Notes: a model not told the origin generated them from the letters alone. A stretch of 64,000 bases of DNA from Leeuwenhoekiella aestuarii (GCF_004104055.1 NZ_QOVJ01000001.1:992001-1056000); one strand, 5' to 3'. Shown: positions 41,459 to 50,880, counted from the stretch's first letter. Made by a program: numbers and translations.

Positions 41459-41466
41459 CAAAAATA
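41459..41466 (-). promoter_or_regulatory. -7 box for the candidate small RNA
   Basis: On the minus strand TATTTTTG, a perfect TAnnTTTG. It lies within the gap after the EEP stop. No TTG is found at the -33 distance. Confidence 0.4.
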
Positions 41467-41504
41467 GCATTAGTTTTTTGATTTTGATTATATAATTCAA
41501 AAAT

Positions 41505-42344
41505 TTAAGGCTTCAAGTCTATCAAAGCGTAAACCGGTAAATGGTCTGAAGCGTAATGTAAATCTTTAGAATCGCTCAGCGTTGCGTGCTTAAGGACTTT
41601 AGAAGAATTTGTTTTTTTCTGAAAAATATAATCTATTCTTTTGGTAACCGGTTCATTGAATTTGAAGCCATTAAAAGTACCCGTTGGACCAAAAGATCCG
41701 TTAGGGGCAAGTTCAAAAGTATCATCTAATTCGGCTTTTAAAACAGCGATAGGAGTACTGTCTGGTTCTAGATTTAAGTCTCCCATTACAAATGCCGAAT
41801 AGTTTTTAGGATTGAGTTCGTTTATTTTTTTAAGAATGAGCGCAGCTGCATTTTTACGCGCTTCAATACCTACGTGGTCAAAATGCGTGTTGAAAACATA
41901 AAACTTTTCACCAGATTTTTTATCCTTAAAAAGAGCATAAGTGCAAATACGCGGTAATGCAGCATCCCATCCGGTTGATATTTTTTCTGGTGTTTCAGAT
42001 AACCAGAATGTATCGTGATCTAATTCTTTTACTGTTGAAGCATTGTAAAAAATCGCAGAAAACTCCCCTTTGTTCTTACCTTCTCTACCCACACCCACGT
42101 GTTTATAACCGGTAAGATTATTAGTTAAATAATCCATTTGTTCAGGTAAAGCCTCTTGTACTCCCATTACATCTGGAGCATAAAATAAAACCTGATCGGT
42201 TAAAAATTCTTTGCGCTTACTCCACGCGTCAGCACCGTCAGATTCGGTAGCCATTCTGATGTTGTAGGTCATTAAACCCAACTCTTGTGCGTTTAGTAAA
42301 TTCAGGCAAAAAAGCAGACTTAATAAGGAGAGAAATGATTTCAT
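41505..42344 (-). CDS. Secreted endonuclease/exonuclease/phosphatase (EEP) family protein
   Basis: This exported EEP-fold hydrolase of 279 aa has a signal peptide ending near LLNAQ. Metal and catalytic residues are clear: MTYNIR (Asn), GVQEAL (Glu), FNTHFDHVG (His), MGDLNLEP (Asp/Asn), RIDYIF (Asp) and SDHLPV (Asp-His). These enzymes cleave phosphodiesters or phosphomonoesters in nucleic acids, lipids or substituted sugars. It follows the sulfatase gene on the same strand after 80 nt, so it may be part of the glycan locus or transcribed alone. Confidence 0.88.
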   Translation of the reverse strand: MKSFLSLLSLLFCLNLLNAQELGLMTYNIRMATESDGADAWSKRKEFLTDQVLFYAPDVMGVQEALPEQMDYLTNNLTGYKHVGVGREGKNKGEFSAIFYNASTVKELDHDTFWLSETPEKISTGWDAALPRICTYALFKDKKSGEKFYVFNTHFDHVGIEARKNAAALILKKINELNPKNYSAFVMGDLNLEPDSTPIAVLKAELDDTFELAPNGSFGPTGTFNGFKFNEPVTKRIDYIFQKKTNSSKVLKHATLSDSKDLHYASDHLPVYALIDLKP

Positions 42345-42424
42345 ATTTTAGATTGTATTTATAGCGAAATTAGAACAAATGTCATCATTAAACTGAGAAG
42401 TACAAGTTATGAGAATATTAAATA

Positions 42425-44068
42425 CTACTCCATAGGTGTGCCTCGCAAGCGATCAAAGTTTCTATAGGCCTGATCTACTTGTTTTTTAGGAGCTTGCTCA
42501 AATTCTTTTTCAGTAACACCATAAGCTTCCTGAATTGAGTCCAGCTTTTGATGCAAGTCCGCAATGATATCAGTATAGGCGGGATCGTTAATTTTATTTT
42601 GAGCTTCCTGCGGATCGCTTTCCAAATCGTAAAACTCCCAGGTATCAATATCGTCGTAAAAATGCATCAGTTTATAACGTCTGGTACTTATTCCGTAGTG
42701 TTTCTTAACCATATGAAATGCCGGAAAATCGTAATAATGGTAGTAGAGTACATCCCTAAAATCGGTGTCGGCTATTTGTTGCTCGAGAACTGGTCTTAAC
42801 GATTGCCCCTGCATATCAATCGCCAGAGAATCCCCTTCAGAATAATCTAAAAAGGTTTGTGCAAAATCAAGGTTTTGTATTAAAGCGTCGCTGTGGCTTC
42901 CGGCTTTGATGGCTTTGGGGTATTTAATCAGAAGAGGCGTTCGGTATGACTCTTCATACATAAAACGCTTATCGAAAAATCCTTTTTCGCCCAGATAAAA
43001 TCCCTGATCTGAGGTGTACACTACAATGGTATTTTCATCCAGATTGTGAGCTTCCAGATAATCAAGAATCTGGCCTACGCCCTCATCTACCGCTGCAATA
43101 GTTGCCATATAATCGCGCAAATACCGCTGGCCTTTCCATTCATCAAGGGCTCTGCCGTGTAAATCAGCTTTATGAAAAGTATCATTTTTAGGTTGGTAGG
43201 CTTTGTCCCAGGCTTCGCGTTGCGCAGGAGTCATTCGGTTAAAATCGGTAGTCCATGGATTATGCGCCAACTCCGGGCTACCTATTTTTTTGGTCATCTT
43301 CAGATCGTACCCCTCATACATATCTTTATAAACCGTTTGCAATTGCTCTTTGGAAGCAAGTGAACTAGCGTGATCTGTAAAATAGGTGTCCGGCAAAGGG
43401 AACGTGACCGAATCGTATTTGGTTGTATGTCGTAAAGCCGGCATCCAATTGCGATGTGGTGCCTTATGATGCACCATCATAAAAAAGGGCTTTGTGGTAT
43501 CGCGTTGCTTGCTCAGCCATTGCAGAGCATCTTCGGTAATGATATCTGTCGCATAGCCCTCTATGCGTGTGGTGTCTCCTTCTTTAATAAAATCGGGATT
43601 GTAGTAATTCCCCTGATCTTTGATGATGTTCCAGTAATCAAAGCCTTGTGGATAGCCGTGTAAATGCCATTTTCCCAGCATTGCTGTGGTGTAACCCAAT
43701 TCTTTTAGCTTTTTAGGAAGCGTAGGTTGATCGCCATCAAAGCGATCGCCATTTTGCCGGAAACCGTTGATGTGACTGTGCTTACCCGTTAAGATTACCG
43801 CCCGGCTGGGACCGCAAATAGAGTTGGTTACATAGGCCCGATTCATACGCATACCCTGATCTGCAATGCGATCAATGTTAGGGGTAGGAGCCAGTTGACT
43901 TACAGGATGATTATATGCACTTATTGCCTGAAATGCGTGATCATCAGACATGATAAAGATAATATTGGGCTTTTTAGGTTGAGCTTCGGCAACCTCCTGT
44001 TTTTTTTGGGCTTCCTTACAGCAAACTAGCGTGAACGCCAGGAATAGAGCAGAAAGAACAGTTTTCAT
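42425..44068 (-). CDS. Formylglycine-dependent sulfatase (S1 family)
   Basis: This exported sulfatase of 547 aa has a signal that ends in LVCC (possible lipoprotein Cys). Metal-site block IIFIMSDDHAFQ holds the Asp pair. The active-site signature is SICGPSRAVILTGKH with Cys85, which must be converted to formylglycine (CxPSR). Further metal/substrate residues lie in LGKWHLHGY, MVHHKAPHRNW and YTSDQGFYLGEKG. The C-terminal sub-domain ends in a PQEAQN block. It belongs to the glycan locus: 3 nt after the alpha/beta hydrolase gene. The matching maturase is not in this window. Confidence 0.92.
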   Translation of the reverse strand: MKTVLSALFLAFTLVCCKEAQKKQEVAEAQPKKPNIIFIMSDDHAFQAISAYNHPVSQLAPTPNIDRIADQGMRMNRAYVTNSICGPSRAVILTGKHSHINGFRQNGDRFDGDQPTLPKKLKELGYTTAMLGKWHLHGYPQGFDYWNIIKDQGNYYNPDFIKEGDTTRIEGYATDIITEDALQWLSKQRDTTKPFFMMVHHKAPHRNWMPALRHTTKYDSVTFPLPDTYFTDHASSLASKEQLQTVYKDMYEGYDLKMTKKIGSPELAHNPWTTDFNRMTPAQREAWDKAYQPKNDTFHKADLHGRALDEWKGQRYLRDYMATIAAVDEGVGQILDYLEAHNLDENTIVVYTSDQGFYLGEKGFFDKRFMYEESYRTPLLIKYPKAIKAGSHSDALIQNLDFAQTFLDYSEGDSLAIDMQGQSLRPVLEQQIADTDFRDVLYYHYYDFPAFHMVKKHYGISTRRYKLMHFYDDIDTWEFYDLESDPQEAQNKINDPAYTDIIADLHQKLDSIQEAYGVTEKEFEQAPKKQVDQAYRNFDRLRGTPME

Positions 44069-44071
44069 ACA

Positions 44072-44977
44072 TTAATTTTTTGTGACGTTTTCCGCGTTTT
44101 GAATCAGTTGCGTCTGGTTGACCACAGCATTTATAAAAGCTGCAATCTCATCAGTGTATTTATAGCCAATACCTGCCCAGTCGTGATTGCCGCCGGGTGC
44201 GGTAAGTAGGCTATAGGAAGCGTCTAGCTCTTTCAGTTTTGCCGCGATAAAAGCATCGCCGTCAAGGGGTAAAAAACCAGCACTCAAGTATGGACAAAAA
44301 TGATGCGGAGCACTCGAGTAGGGAACCAAATTATCAGCATCACCATGAATAAAAAAACCGGGAATCGCATTTTCTACAGTGATGTAGCGGGCATCAACCA
44401 CAGCTCCTGCAAACGAGATTACTGCAGCAATTTTTGGGTAATCACCCAGATTTTTAAAATCGGGATGTTGCGCCATATAGGCGGTGTTTAAAATACCTTC
44501 TGCACCGGCGCTGCTGCCTGCTAAAATGATCTTGTTGTGATCAAAGCTGAAATCCGAATTGGACTCCAGGTAACGTAACGCATCAAGAATATCTGCGGTA
44601 GTTTGTTTAAAAGTCTCCATTTTTTCGGCAGCGGGGCAATCACAACCAAAACCGGTTGGTTTACCCTTTCGCGTAAGATGATAGCTTATAGAAGCTACTG
44701 CATAACCCTTGGAAGCCATAGTTTCCGAGAACTTTGTTTCTTCTGGGTTATCGCGTTTCCCTCCTGAAAATCCACCACCGTGAACCAGAATTATTAGTGG
44801 TCTGGAGACGTCTGCTTTATTTTCCTGCGCAGTGTAGAAATCCAGCTTCAGCGTGTCTGTATAGGTGTGCGTGGATTTTACCAAATCTGCATAGACCTGA
44901 CCTATATATTTTTGCTGTGCTCCCAGGGAAAAGACTGAAAAAACAAGAGTCGCGAATATGCAGATTTGACGTATCAT
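44072..44977 (-). CDS. Secreted alpha/beta hydrolase, carboxylesterase type
   Basis: This exported alpha/beta-hydrolase of 301 aa has a signal peptide ending in SLGAQ. The oxyanion motif is VHGGGFSGGKRD (HGGG), the nucleophile elbow GSSAGAEG, acid FIHGDADNLVPY and His in GGNHDWAG. The GCDCPAAEKME segment may form a disulfide. It resembles carbohydrate esterase/BD-FAE-like enzymes. Placed between GH3 and sulfatase genes with gaps of 11 and 3 nt, it likely removes acyl groups from the target glycan. Confidence 0.87.
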   Translation of the reverse strand: MIRQICIFATLVFSVFSLGAQQKYIGQVYADLVKSTHTYTDTLKLDFYTAQENKADVSRPLIILVHGGGFSGGKRDNPEETKFSETMASKGYAVASISYHLTRKGKPTGFGCDCPAAEKMETFKQTTADILDALRYLESNSDFSFDHNKIILAGSSAGAEGILNTAYMAQHPDFKNLGDYPKIAAVISFAGAVVDARYITVENAIPGFFIHGDADNLVPYSSAPHHFCPYLSAGFLPLDGDAFIAAKLKELDASYSLLTAPGGNHDWAGIGYKYTDEIAAFINAVVNQTQLIQNAENVTKN

Positions 44978-44988
44978 CCTGGTTAATT

Positions 44989-47265
44989 TTAGTTTAAAGT
45001 AAAAGTTCCTTTTAGGGAAGCGTTGCTGTTTCCGCCCACAAAGATTTCAAATTCACCCGGTTCAGCAACAAAATCGAGCGCGCCATTGTAGAATTTGAGA
45101 TCATCTGCTTCTAAAGTTAGGGTAACTGTTTTAGTTTCTCCTTTCTTTAAAAACACTTTTTCAAATCCTTTAAGTGTGCGCACCGGCGGGGTAATACTGC
45201 GTACTATATCGTGCAGGTACAACTGCACCACCTCTTCGCCGTCTCGGTCACCGGTATTGGTCACGTCAACCTGTACTTCCAGAGATTCACCCTGGTTAAT
45301 TTCTTTTTTGGCTAGCGAAAGATTTCCATACTCAAATGAAGTATAGCTTAGTCCGTAACCAAACGGAAGCAAAGGTGCATTAGGGGAGTCCAGATATTGA
45401 GATTTGAATTTTTCAAACTCTGGACCCGGAGCGGGACGACCCGTATTTTTCATACTGTGATACACCGGAATCTGCCCTACGTTGCGTGGCCAGCTGGCTG
45501 TTAACTTTCCGGAAGGATTGTAATCTCCAAAAACCACATCAGCAACCGCATTACCGGCTTCAATACCGGGATGCCAAACCTGTAAAATGCTTACCGCCAA
45601 ATCCATTTCTTCGGTGATGACCAGTGGGCGGCCACTCATCAAGACAAGTACTACCGGTTTTCCGGTTTTTACGAGTTCGCGTATCAAATGCTTTTGACTT
45701 TCCGGAATTGTGATATCGGTGCGGCTTCCGGCTTCACCGCTCATTTCGGTGGCTTCACCTACCACAGCAACAACCACATCAGCATTGTTTGCTGCAGCTA
45801 ACGCTTCAGCCAATAGGGCTTCCGGACTTTCCTGTGAGATTTCAATACGCGGACCGAATACGTTTACTTTTTTCGCGAAAGCGGAGTCATTAGAGATATT
45901 AGCACCTTTAGTGTAAGTGATTTGAGCATCTGGAGCTACATTTTTTAGTCCTTCTAAAATAGGAATTGAAAGTTGCGGGTCTCCGGTTGGTGCCCAGGTA
46001 CCTAGCATATTGTTTTTGCTATTTGCAAGTGGACCAACCAATGCGATTTTAGCATTTTTAGCAAGCGGAAGCGTATTGTTTTCATTTTTAAGTAAAACGA
46101 AAGATTTACGCGCTGCCTCCCGGGCAACGACCTTGTTTGCATCGGTTAGAATATCGCGCTGAGGTCGTTTAGAATCTGAATATTTATAAGGATCCTCAAA
46201 TAGGCCCAGTCTGTGTTTCGCTTCCAAAATGCGGCGGCAAGCGTTTGTAATGGTTTCTTCGGTTACTTTACCTTCTTCAACCGATTTTTTAAGGGTGGTT
46301 AAAAAGCCTTCACCTACCATATCCATATCCAAACCAGCATTTATAGAAAGTGCTGAAACGGCCTGTAGATCACCCATTCCGTGCGCGATCATCTCATTAA
46401 CCGAGGTGTAGTCTGAAACTACAAAGCCGTCAAAGCCCCAACGGTCACGCAATAGCGTAGTCAATAACCATTTGTTACCACTCGCAGGAACACCGTCAAC
46501 ATCGTTAAACGAACTCATCACACTCTCGGCACCGGCATCAATCGCGGATTTGTAGGGAGGTAAGTATTCATTAAACATTTTTACGCGGCTCATATCGGTG
46601 GTGTTGTAATCGCGACCTCCTTCTGAAGCGCCGTAAAGCGCAAAATGTTTAACGGTAGCGATCATGGTATTTTCAGCAGTAAGATCGTCCTGCTGGTAGC
46701 CTTCTACCATAGCTTTGGCAATTTGAGAACCCAGATAGGGATCTTCACCGGCACCTTCAGCGATACGGCCCCAACGGGGATCGCGCGCAATGTCTACCAT
46801 AGGTGAAAAGTTCCAGTTAATGCCATCTGCAGTAGATTCCTGAGCAGCAATCTGGGCGGTTTTCTCAATCAATTTCATATCCCAGCTGCTTGAAAGTCCC
46901 AGCGGAATTGGGAAAGTAGTTTTGTACCCGTGAATAATATCAGACCCAATAAGCAGCGGAATACCTAAGCGCGTGTTTTTTACCGCGATTTCCTGAGCCT
47001 GTCTGATTTTATCAGGACCTGAAACTCCAAAAAGACCGCCCACGTTTCCGGCTTTAATCTTTTCTTCTACGTTTTTACTTACCACAGAGCCGGTTGCGAC
47101 ACCGCCACCGGGAGTAAGCAAATTGAGCTGACCTATTTTTTCTTCAAGGGTCATTTTTTTTAATAAAGCCTCTACTTCAGGAATCGCCTGTCTTTTCTGA
47201 CCAATCGCATGTACTGAAATACAGAGGAGTACTATTAAAATGTATCGGGAATGTATTGTCTTCAT
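44989..47265 (-). CDS. GH3 beta-glucosidase (BglX-like)
   Basis: This periplasmic GH3 enzyme of about 758 aa has a signal peptide ending near AIGQ, then an N-terminal TIM barrel (KMTLEEKIGQL, PLLIGSDIIHGYKTTFP, AEGAGEDPYLGS, VKHFALYGASEGG). Nucleophile Asp is in GFVVSDYTSVNE. The C-terminal alpha/beta sandwich contains VGPLANSKNNMLGTW, and a final FnIII domain ends in VGGNSNASLKGTF. I choose ATG 47265, which gives a clean signal peptide. Members of this group hydrolyse beta-glucosides, including sophorose (BT_3567-like). It sits inside the glycan operon. Confidence 0.93.
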   Translation of the reverse strand: MKTIHSRYILIVLLCISVHAIGQKRQAIPEVEALLKKMTLEEKIGQLNLLTPGGGVATGSVVSKNVEEKIKAGNVGGLFGVSGPDKIRQAQEIAVKNTRLGIPLLIGSDIIHGYKTTFPIPLGLSSSWDMKLIEKTAQIAAQESTADGINWNFSPMVDIARDPRWGRIAEGAGEDPYLGSQIAKAMVEGYQQDDLTAENTMIATVKHFALYGASEGGRDYNTTDMSRVKMFNEYLPPYKSAIDAGAESVMSSFNDVDGVPASGNKWLLTTLLRDRWGFDGFVVSDYTSVNEMIAHGMGDLQAVSALSINAGLDMDMVGEGFLTTLKKSVEEGKVTEETITNACRRILEAKHRLGLFEDPYKYSDSKRPQRDILTDANKVVAREAARKSFVLLKNENNTLPLAKNAKIALVGPLANSKNNMLGTWAPTGDPQLSIPILEGLKNVAPDAQITYTKGANISNDSAFAKKVNVFGPRIEISQESPEALLAEALAAANNADVVVAVVGEATEMSGEAGSRTDITIPESQKHLIRELVKTGKPVVLVLMSGRPLVITEEMDLAVSILQVWHPGIEAGNAVADVVFGDYNPSGKLTASWPRNVGQIPVYHSMKNTGRPAPGPEFEKFKSQYLDSPNAPLLPFGYGLSYTSFEYGNLSLAKKEINQGESLEVQVDVTNTGDRDGEEVVQLYLHDIVRSITPPVRTLKGFEKVFLKKGETKTVTLTLEADDLKFYNGALDFVAEPGEFEIFVGGNSNASLKGTFTLN

Positions 47266-47292
47266 TTTCAATTTTTTTTGGACTTTCAATTT

Positions 47293-48066
47293 TTATTTGG
47301 TGTGACTAAAAAGCCACAAAAGGAAATCGGGCTCAGCAAAGGCCGGGTCCCAACTGTTGTGATTGGCGTTTTCGTAAACGGTAACTCTCGGTTTTGCACC
47401 TTCTTCGAGCATGGCTTCTGCCATTTGCAGGCTGTACGTTGGTTTTACCACATTGTCGTCTGCGCCATGAATTACCCAAAACGGAGTGTTTAAAGCATAT
47501 TTTTGGACTTCGCTAGTGCTTCCGGCGCCGCAAATGGCAATGGCTGCAGCAAAAGTTTCCGGGTTACGCTGCACCATTTCATAAGTACCCATTCCGCCCA
47601 TTGAGAGTCCGGCGATATACACTCTTGAAGTGTCAACCTTTCCTTCTTTTATGAAAGAATTTACCAGATCTGCAGCCATCTGTAAATGGGGTGTGGGTTT
47701 TTGATCGGGGTGAAAGGTGATGCCGATGGGATAGGTACTTCGGTCTACATCAACATTTGCCCAATAGGAGTCTTTAGGACACTGTGGAAAAATCACGATT
47801 GCAGGAAATGCATTGCGATTGCCAGTGTTAGTAAAAACCTGTGCTCCATGGGTAAGTTGTGTTTCATTGTCAGAACCACGTTCCCCGGCGCCGTGTAAAA
47901 ACAAAACCAGTGGGTATTGTTTAGTCTCGTCGTAGTTTAACGGGTATTGAATGCGATACTGTAAACTATCACCATTGCTGTGATAGACGGCACGTTCAAA
48001 GGTATTCTGTGCCAGCATAACAGCTGAACCCAGGAACGCAATGATAAATGTAAGTTGATTTTTCAT
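47293..48066 (-). CDS. Secreted esterase, CE1/carboxylesterase-like
   Basis: This exported alpha/beta-hydrolase of 257 aa has a signal peptide ending in MLAQ. The oxyanion block is LFLHGAGERGSD, the nucleophile elbow AGLSMGGMGTYE (Ser), acid IHGADDNVV (Asp) and His in NANHNSWDPA. This pattern is that of predicted peptidases/CE1-like esterases found in glycan loci. It lies 6 nt after the second GH144 gene and 27 nt before GH3, so it is co-transcribed. Presumed role: removal of ester groups from the glucan. Confidence 0.87.
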   Translation of the reverse strand: MKNQLTFIIAFLGSAVMLAQNTFERAVYHSNGDSLQYRIQYPLNYDETKQYPLVLFLHGAGERGSDNETQLTHGAQVFTNTGNRNAFPAIVIFPQCPKDSYWANVDVDRSTYPIGITFHPDQKPTPHLQMAADLVNSFIKEGKVDTSRVYIAGLSMGGMGTYEMVQRNPETFAAAIAICGAGSTSEVQKYALNTPFWVIHGADDNVVKPTYSLQMAEAMLEEGAKPRVTVYENANHNSWDPAFAEPDFLLWLFSHTK

Positions 48067-48072
48067 TGAATT

Positions 48073-49470
48073 TTATTGAGGTACGGTATAGTTGAAATTT
48101 AGTTTGTCAAGACCGGCCTGTACGCGTTCGTTTTGCATAAACAACCTCCAGAGGAGACCGCTTCGGTGATTTTCGATCATAACTAAAATTGGCCCCTGAT
48201 CAATGGCTAGATAGGCTTCAGCTACTTCATAATTTTGAACCGCACTGAACGCATCATAAAATCCGGCAGGTCCCAGTAAAATATTCTTCAATTCATAAAA
48301 CCTCCGTAAAGCAGCCATGGATTCTTCTGGTGTATACGGAAATGAACTTAGCGCTGCAGTTGGGGTGATTACCCCTGTGTCATTACCCGCACTGTGGGCG
48401 GTATACCCCAGACTTCCATCGCTATTGATGGTATAGCTGGCAGTTAGACCCCAAAGATCAGAACCATAACCCGGCCAGTTTTTTGGGTTTTCAACGCAAT
48501 AGGCATAATTGCTCAAAGCGTGATTTACTGTAGCGGTCTCATAATTTACATAAGCATCTGATAAACCAAAAGGATTTAAACCCATATAGGAATAATGCGC
48601 CCAAAACAGCGGACCTCCGGTTTGCTCTGCTCCGGCGTGTTTCACTTCAAGCGGGTAACCGTAAACCACAGCTGAAGATTTGATACCGCCATTTTGTGCC
48701 CAACCCTGATTGTAGACTTCAGGCGCAATGGAAAAATCTTTGGAAGCAGCTGCCATAACATAGGTGATTAAGGTCTCATTATAGCCCTGTAAACTTAGAT
48801 TTATGGCAAATTCATTATCAGGGCTCCAGTGCCAGTACAATACATTTTCGCCTTGTGTAAACCAATTCCACTCAATACCGTCTATGAGTTCAAAAGCTTT
48901 TTGGGCGAGAGCCTGTTCTTCGGCAGAACCGTTTTTGAAATATTCCCCAACAGTTATTAATCCTTGAGCAACAAAAGAAGTCTCTACGATGTCTGCACCA
49001 TCATCTAATGTGCTAAACGGAATCACCTTTCCTGTAGTACCATTGATCCAGTGGGGCCAGGCACCGTGGAAACGGTCTGCTGTTTCCAGAAAATTGATGA
49101 TTTTTGAGAGCCGATTAAAACCTTTAGTTCTTGAAATAAACTGTCTTTCAATCCCCACCAGAATTCCCATTAGTCCAAAGCCGGTCCCGCCCGAAGCAAC
49201 AATATGCTGGTCCCGGGTAGGATTTGCAGGAATGTAGCGTTCTTTAGCGGCACCCGATTCGGCATTGGCATAATCCCAGAAATACTTGAATGTTTCCTCC
49301 AGCGTAAGATCTAAAATTTCTTCATCGGTCAAGTCAGGTTCTGTAGTGGGGTTCTCTCCACCATTTCCCTCGTCAGGAGTTTCATCAGGGATGTCGGCGA
49401 CAGCATCGCTGCTGTCACTAGAACACCCTAATAGGCTCAATACAAATACTATGTGAATTAAATTTTTAAT
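48073..49470 (-). CDS. GH144-type glucanase lipoprotein 2 (non-canonical start)
   Basis: This is a (alpha/alpha)6-barrel glycoside hydrolase of the GH144 / 'glucoamylase-like' family (PF10091). Characterised GH144 members are endo-beta-1,2-glucanases. Two conserved acidic sites read DDGADIVETSF and QGYNETLITY; WPHWINGTTGKV and YWHWSPDNEF are also typical. The first ordinary start (TTG 49440) would leave only MSLLGC and no signal peptide. Starting from ATT 49470, which overlaps the stop of the preceding gene, gives a complete lipoprotein signal (KNLIHIVFVLSLLGCS). ACG 49479 is a second possibility. Confidence 0.83.
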   Translation of the reverse strand: MKNLIHIVFVLSLLGCSSDSSDAVADIPDETPDEGNGGENPTTEPDLTDEEILDLTLEETFKYFWDYANAESGAAKERYIPANPTRDQHIVASGGTGFGLMGILVGIERQFISRTKGFNRLSKIINFLETADRFHGAWPHWINGTTGKVIPFSTLDDGADIVETSFVAQGLITVGEYFKNGSAEEQALAQKAFELIDGIEWNWFTQGENVLYWHWSPDNEFAINLSLQGYNETLITYVMAAASKDFSIAPEVYNQGWAQNGGIKSSAVVYGYPLEVKHAGAEQTGGPLFWAHYSYMGLNPFGLSDAYVNYETATVNHALSNYAYCVENPKNWPGYGSDLWGLTASYTINSDGSLGYTAHSAGNDTGVITPTAALSSFPYTPEESMAALRRFYELKNILLGPAGFYDAFSAVQNYEVAEAYLAIDQGPILVMIENHRSGLLWRLFMQNERVQAGLDKLNFNYTVPQ

Positions 49471-50839
49471 CCTCTTCGTTTTTTAGATACGGACTCTCAA
49501 AACCTAGTTTTCTAAGTCCGTTGAGTACTTCTTCATTTTTCATAAACAGATCCCAAAGTAAGCCGCTTCGATAGTTTTCGATCATCACCGGGATAGGACC
49601 TTGGTCAATCGCTAAATAGCGCGGTAAATACCAATCCTCTTGCAAGCTAAACGCATCATACGGACCATATTTTCCAACAAGAGAATCTAAATCGGTATAC
49701 ATATGGCGCAAAAAGGCTTTACTTTCTTTAGGGGTGTAAGGCATTGATGATAAGGCAGCTGTGGGGGATATGACTCCAAGGTCATTACCTGGACGATGCC
49801 CGGCATAACCATTAATAGAATAACTGGATGTCAATCCCCAAAGGTCGGGGCCATAGCCTTTAAACCCTTTTGGATTTTCAACAGCATATTCATATTGAAT
49901 CTTCGCATGGTTTACATTGAGTTTCCAATAATCACCATATTGATCAGAAAGCCCTTTTGGGTTTAATCCTAAATAAGAATAATGTGCCCAGAAAAGTGGA
50001 CCTACAGGAGCATCATCGTGTTCAAAATGATTTAAAACTGTATGCATTCCGTAAACGGTGGTGTCCTGAGCGATCTTACCATCAAGAGCCCAGCCTTTTT
50101 CATAAACAGCCTTTGTGATAGGGTGTGTAGGAGAAGCCGCTGCAAGAACATACATAATAAGCGCCTCGTTATAACCTCCTACGGGGAAGTTCATCTTCCA
50201 GCCTACATTAGGTGACCAGTGCCAGTAGAGCACGTCTTTACCTTGTGTATACCAGTCCCACTCAACTTCTTCCCACATTCTTTGAATTTGAGCAGCAAGC
50301 GCTTTCTCTTCTTCGCTGCCATCTTTATAGTATTCAGCAACGCTAAGTAATCCCTGAACCAGAAAAGCAGTTTCTACCAGATCGCCACCGTCATCATATT
50401 TACTGAAAGGTTTCACCTTACCGGTTGTCCCATCGAGCCAGTGTGGCCAGGCACCATGAAAACGGTCTGCATTATCTAAGAAATCAACCATTTTCTGAAA
50501 ACGGACAAAAGCCGAATCTTTGGGAATGAAACCACGTTCTGCTCCGGCGAGAATTGCCATCAGGCCAAAACCGGTACCGCCTATGGTAACCACATTTTTA
50601 TCATTTGATGGGTAAATGCCATCCATATGAATACGCTCAGGAGCGAGTCCGGAATTTGTATTGGCCCCATCCCAGAAATAATTAATGGTTTGTTTTTGTA
50701 CCGAGTCTAGGAGACTCTCTTCATCATTAGAAGGAGAAATCTGGGAAGTGTCTTGCACTTCCCGTTTTTCTGCTTCAGAATCACGACCCTTACATCCTGG
50801 CAGGGATAGTAGGATCAACCCAATTAAAATATATCGCAT
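49466..50839 (-). CDS. GH144-type glucanase lipoprotein 1
   Basis: This lipoprotein (lipobox LSLPGC, Cys16) of 457 aa has the same GH144/PF10091 barrel as the next gene; the two are tandem duplicates. Conserved acidic sites DDGGDLVETAFLVQG and GGYNEALIMY are intact, as are WPHWLDGTTGKV, YWHWSPNVGW and IDQGPIPVMIENYRSGLLW. It lies 41 nt after susD. With two copies, one may act endo and one exo, as known for GH144 (endo-glucanase and sophorose-releasing members), but sequence alone does not say which. Confidence 0.88.
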   Translation of the reverse strand: MRYILIGLILLSLPGCKGRDSEAEKREVQDTSQISPSNDEESLLDSVQKQTINYFWDGANTNSGLAPERIHMDGIYPSNDKNVVTIGGTGFGLMAILAGAERGFIPKDSAFVRFQKMVDFLDNADRFHGAWPHWLDGTTGKVKPFSKYDDGGDLVETAFLVQGLLSVAEYYKDGSEEEKALAAQIQRMWEEVEWDWYTQGKDVLYWHWSPNVGWKMNFPVGGYNEALIMYVLAAASPTHPITKAVYEKGWALDGKIAQDTTVYGMHTVLNHFEHDDAPVGPLFWAHYSYLGLNPKGLSDQYGDYWKLNVNHAKIQYEYAVENPKGFKGYGPDLWGLTSSYSINGYAGHRPGNDLGVISPTAALSSMPYTPKESKAFLRHMYTDLDSLVGKYGPYDAFSLQEDWYLPRYLAIDQGPIPVMIENYRSGLLWDLFMKNEEVLNGLRKLGFESPYLKNEED

Positions 50840-50848
50840 AATTACTTT

Positions 50849-50873
50849 TTACTCGATGATCGAGATTAAAATT
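50849..50873. repeat. Dispersed TCGA-centred palindromic motif, copy 4
   Basis: TTACTCGATGATCGAGATTA contains a perfect 13-bp palindrome CTCGAT-G-ATCGAG. It lies between susD and the first GH144 gene, 10 nt before the ATG. Confidence 0.5.
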
Positions 50874-50880
50874 TATTGAA

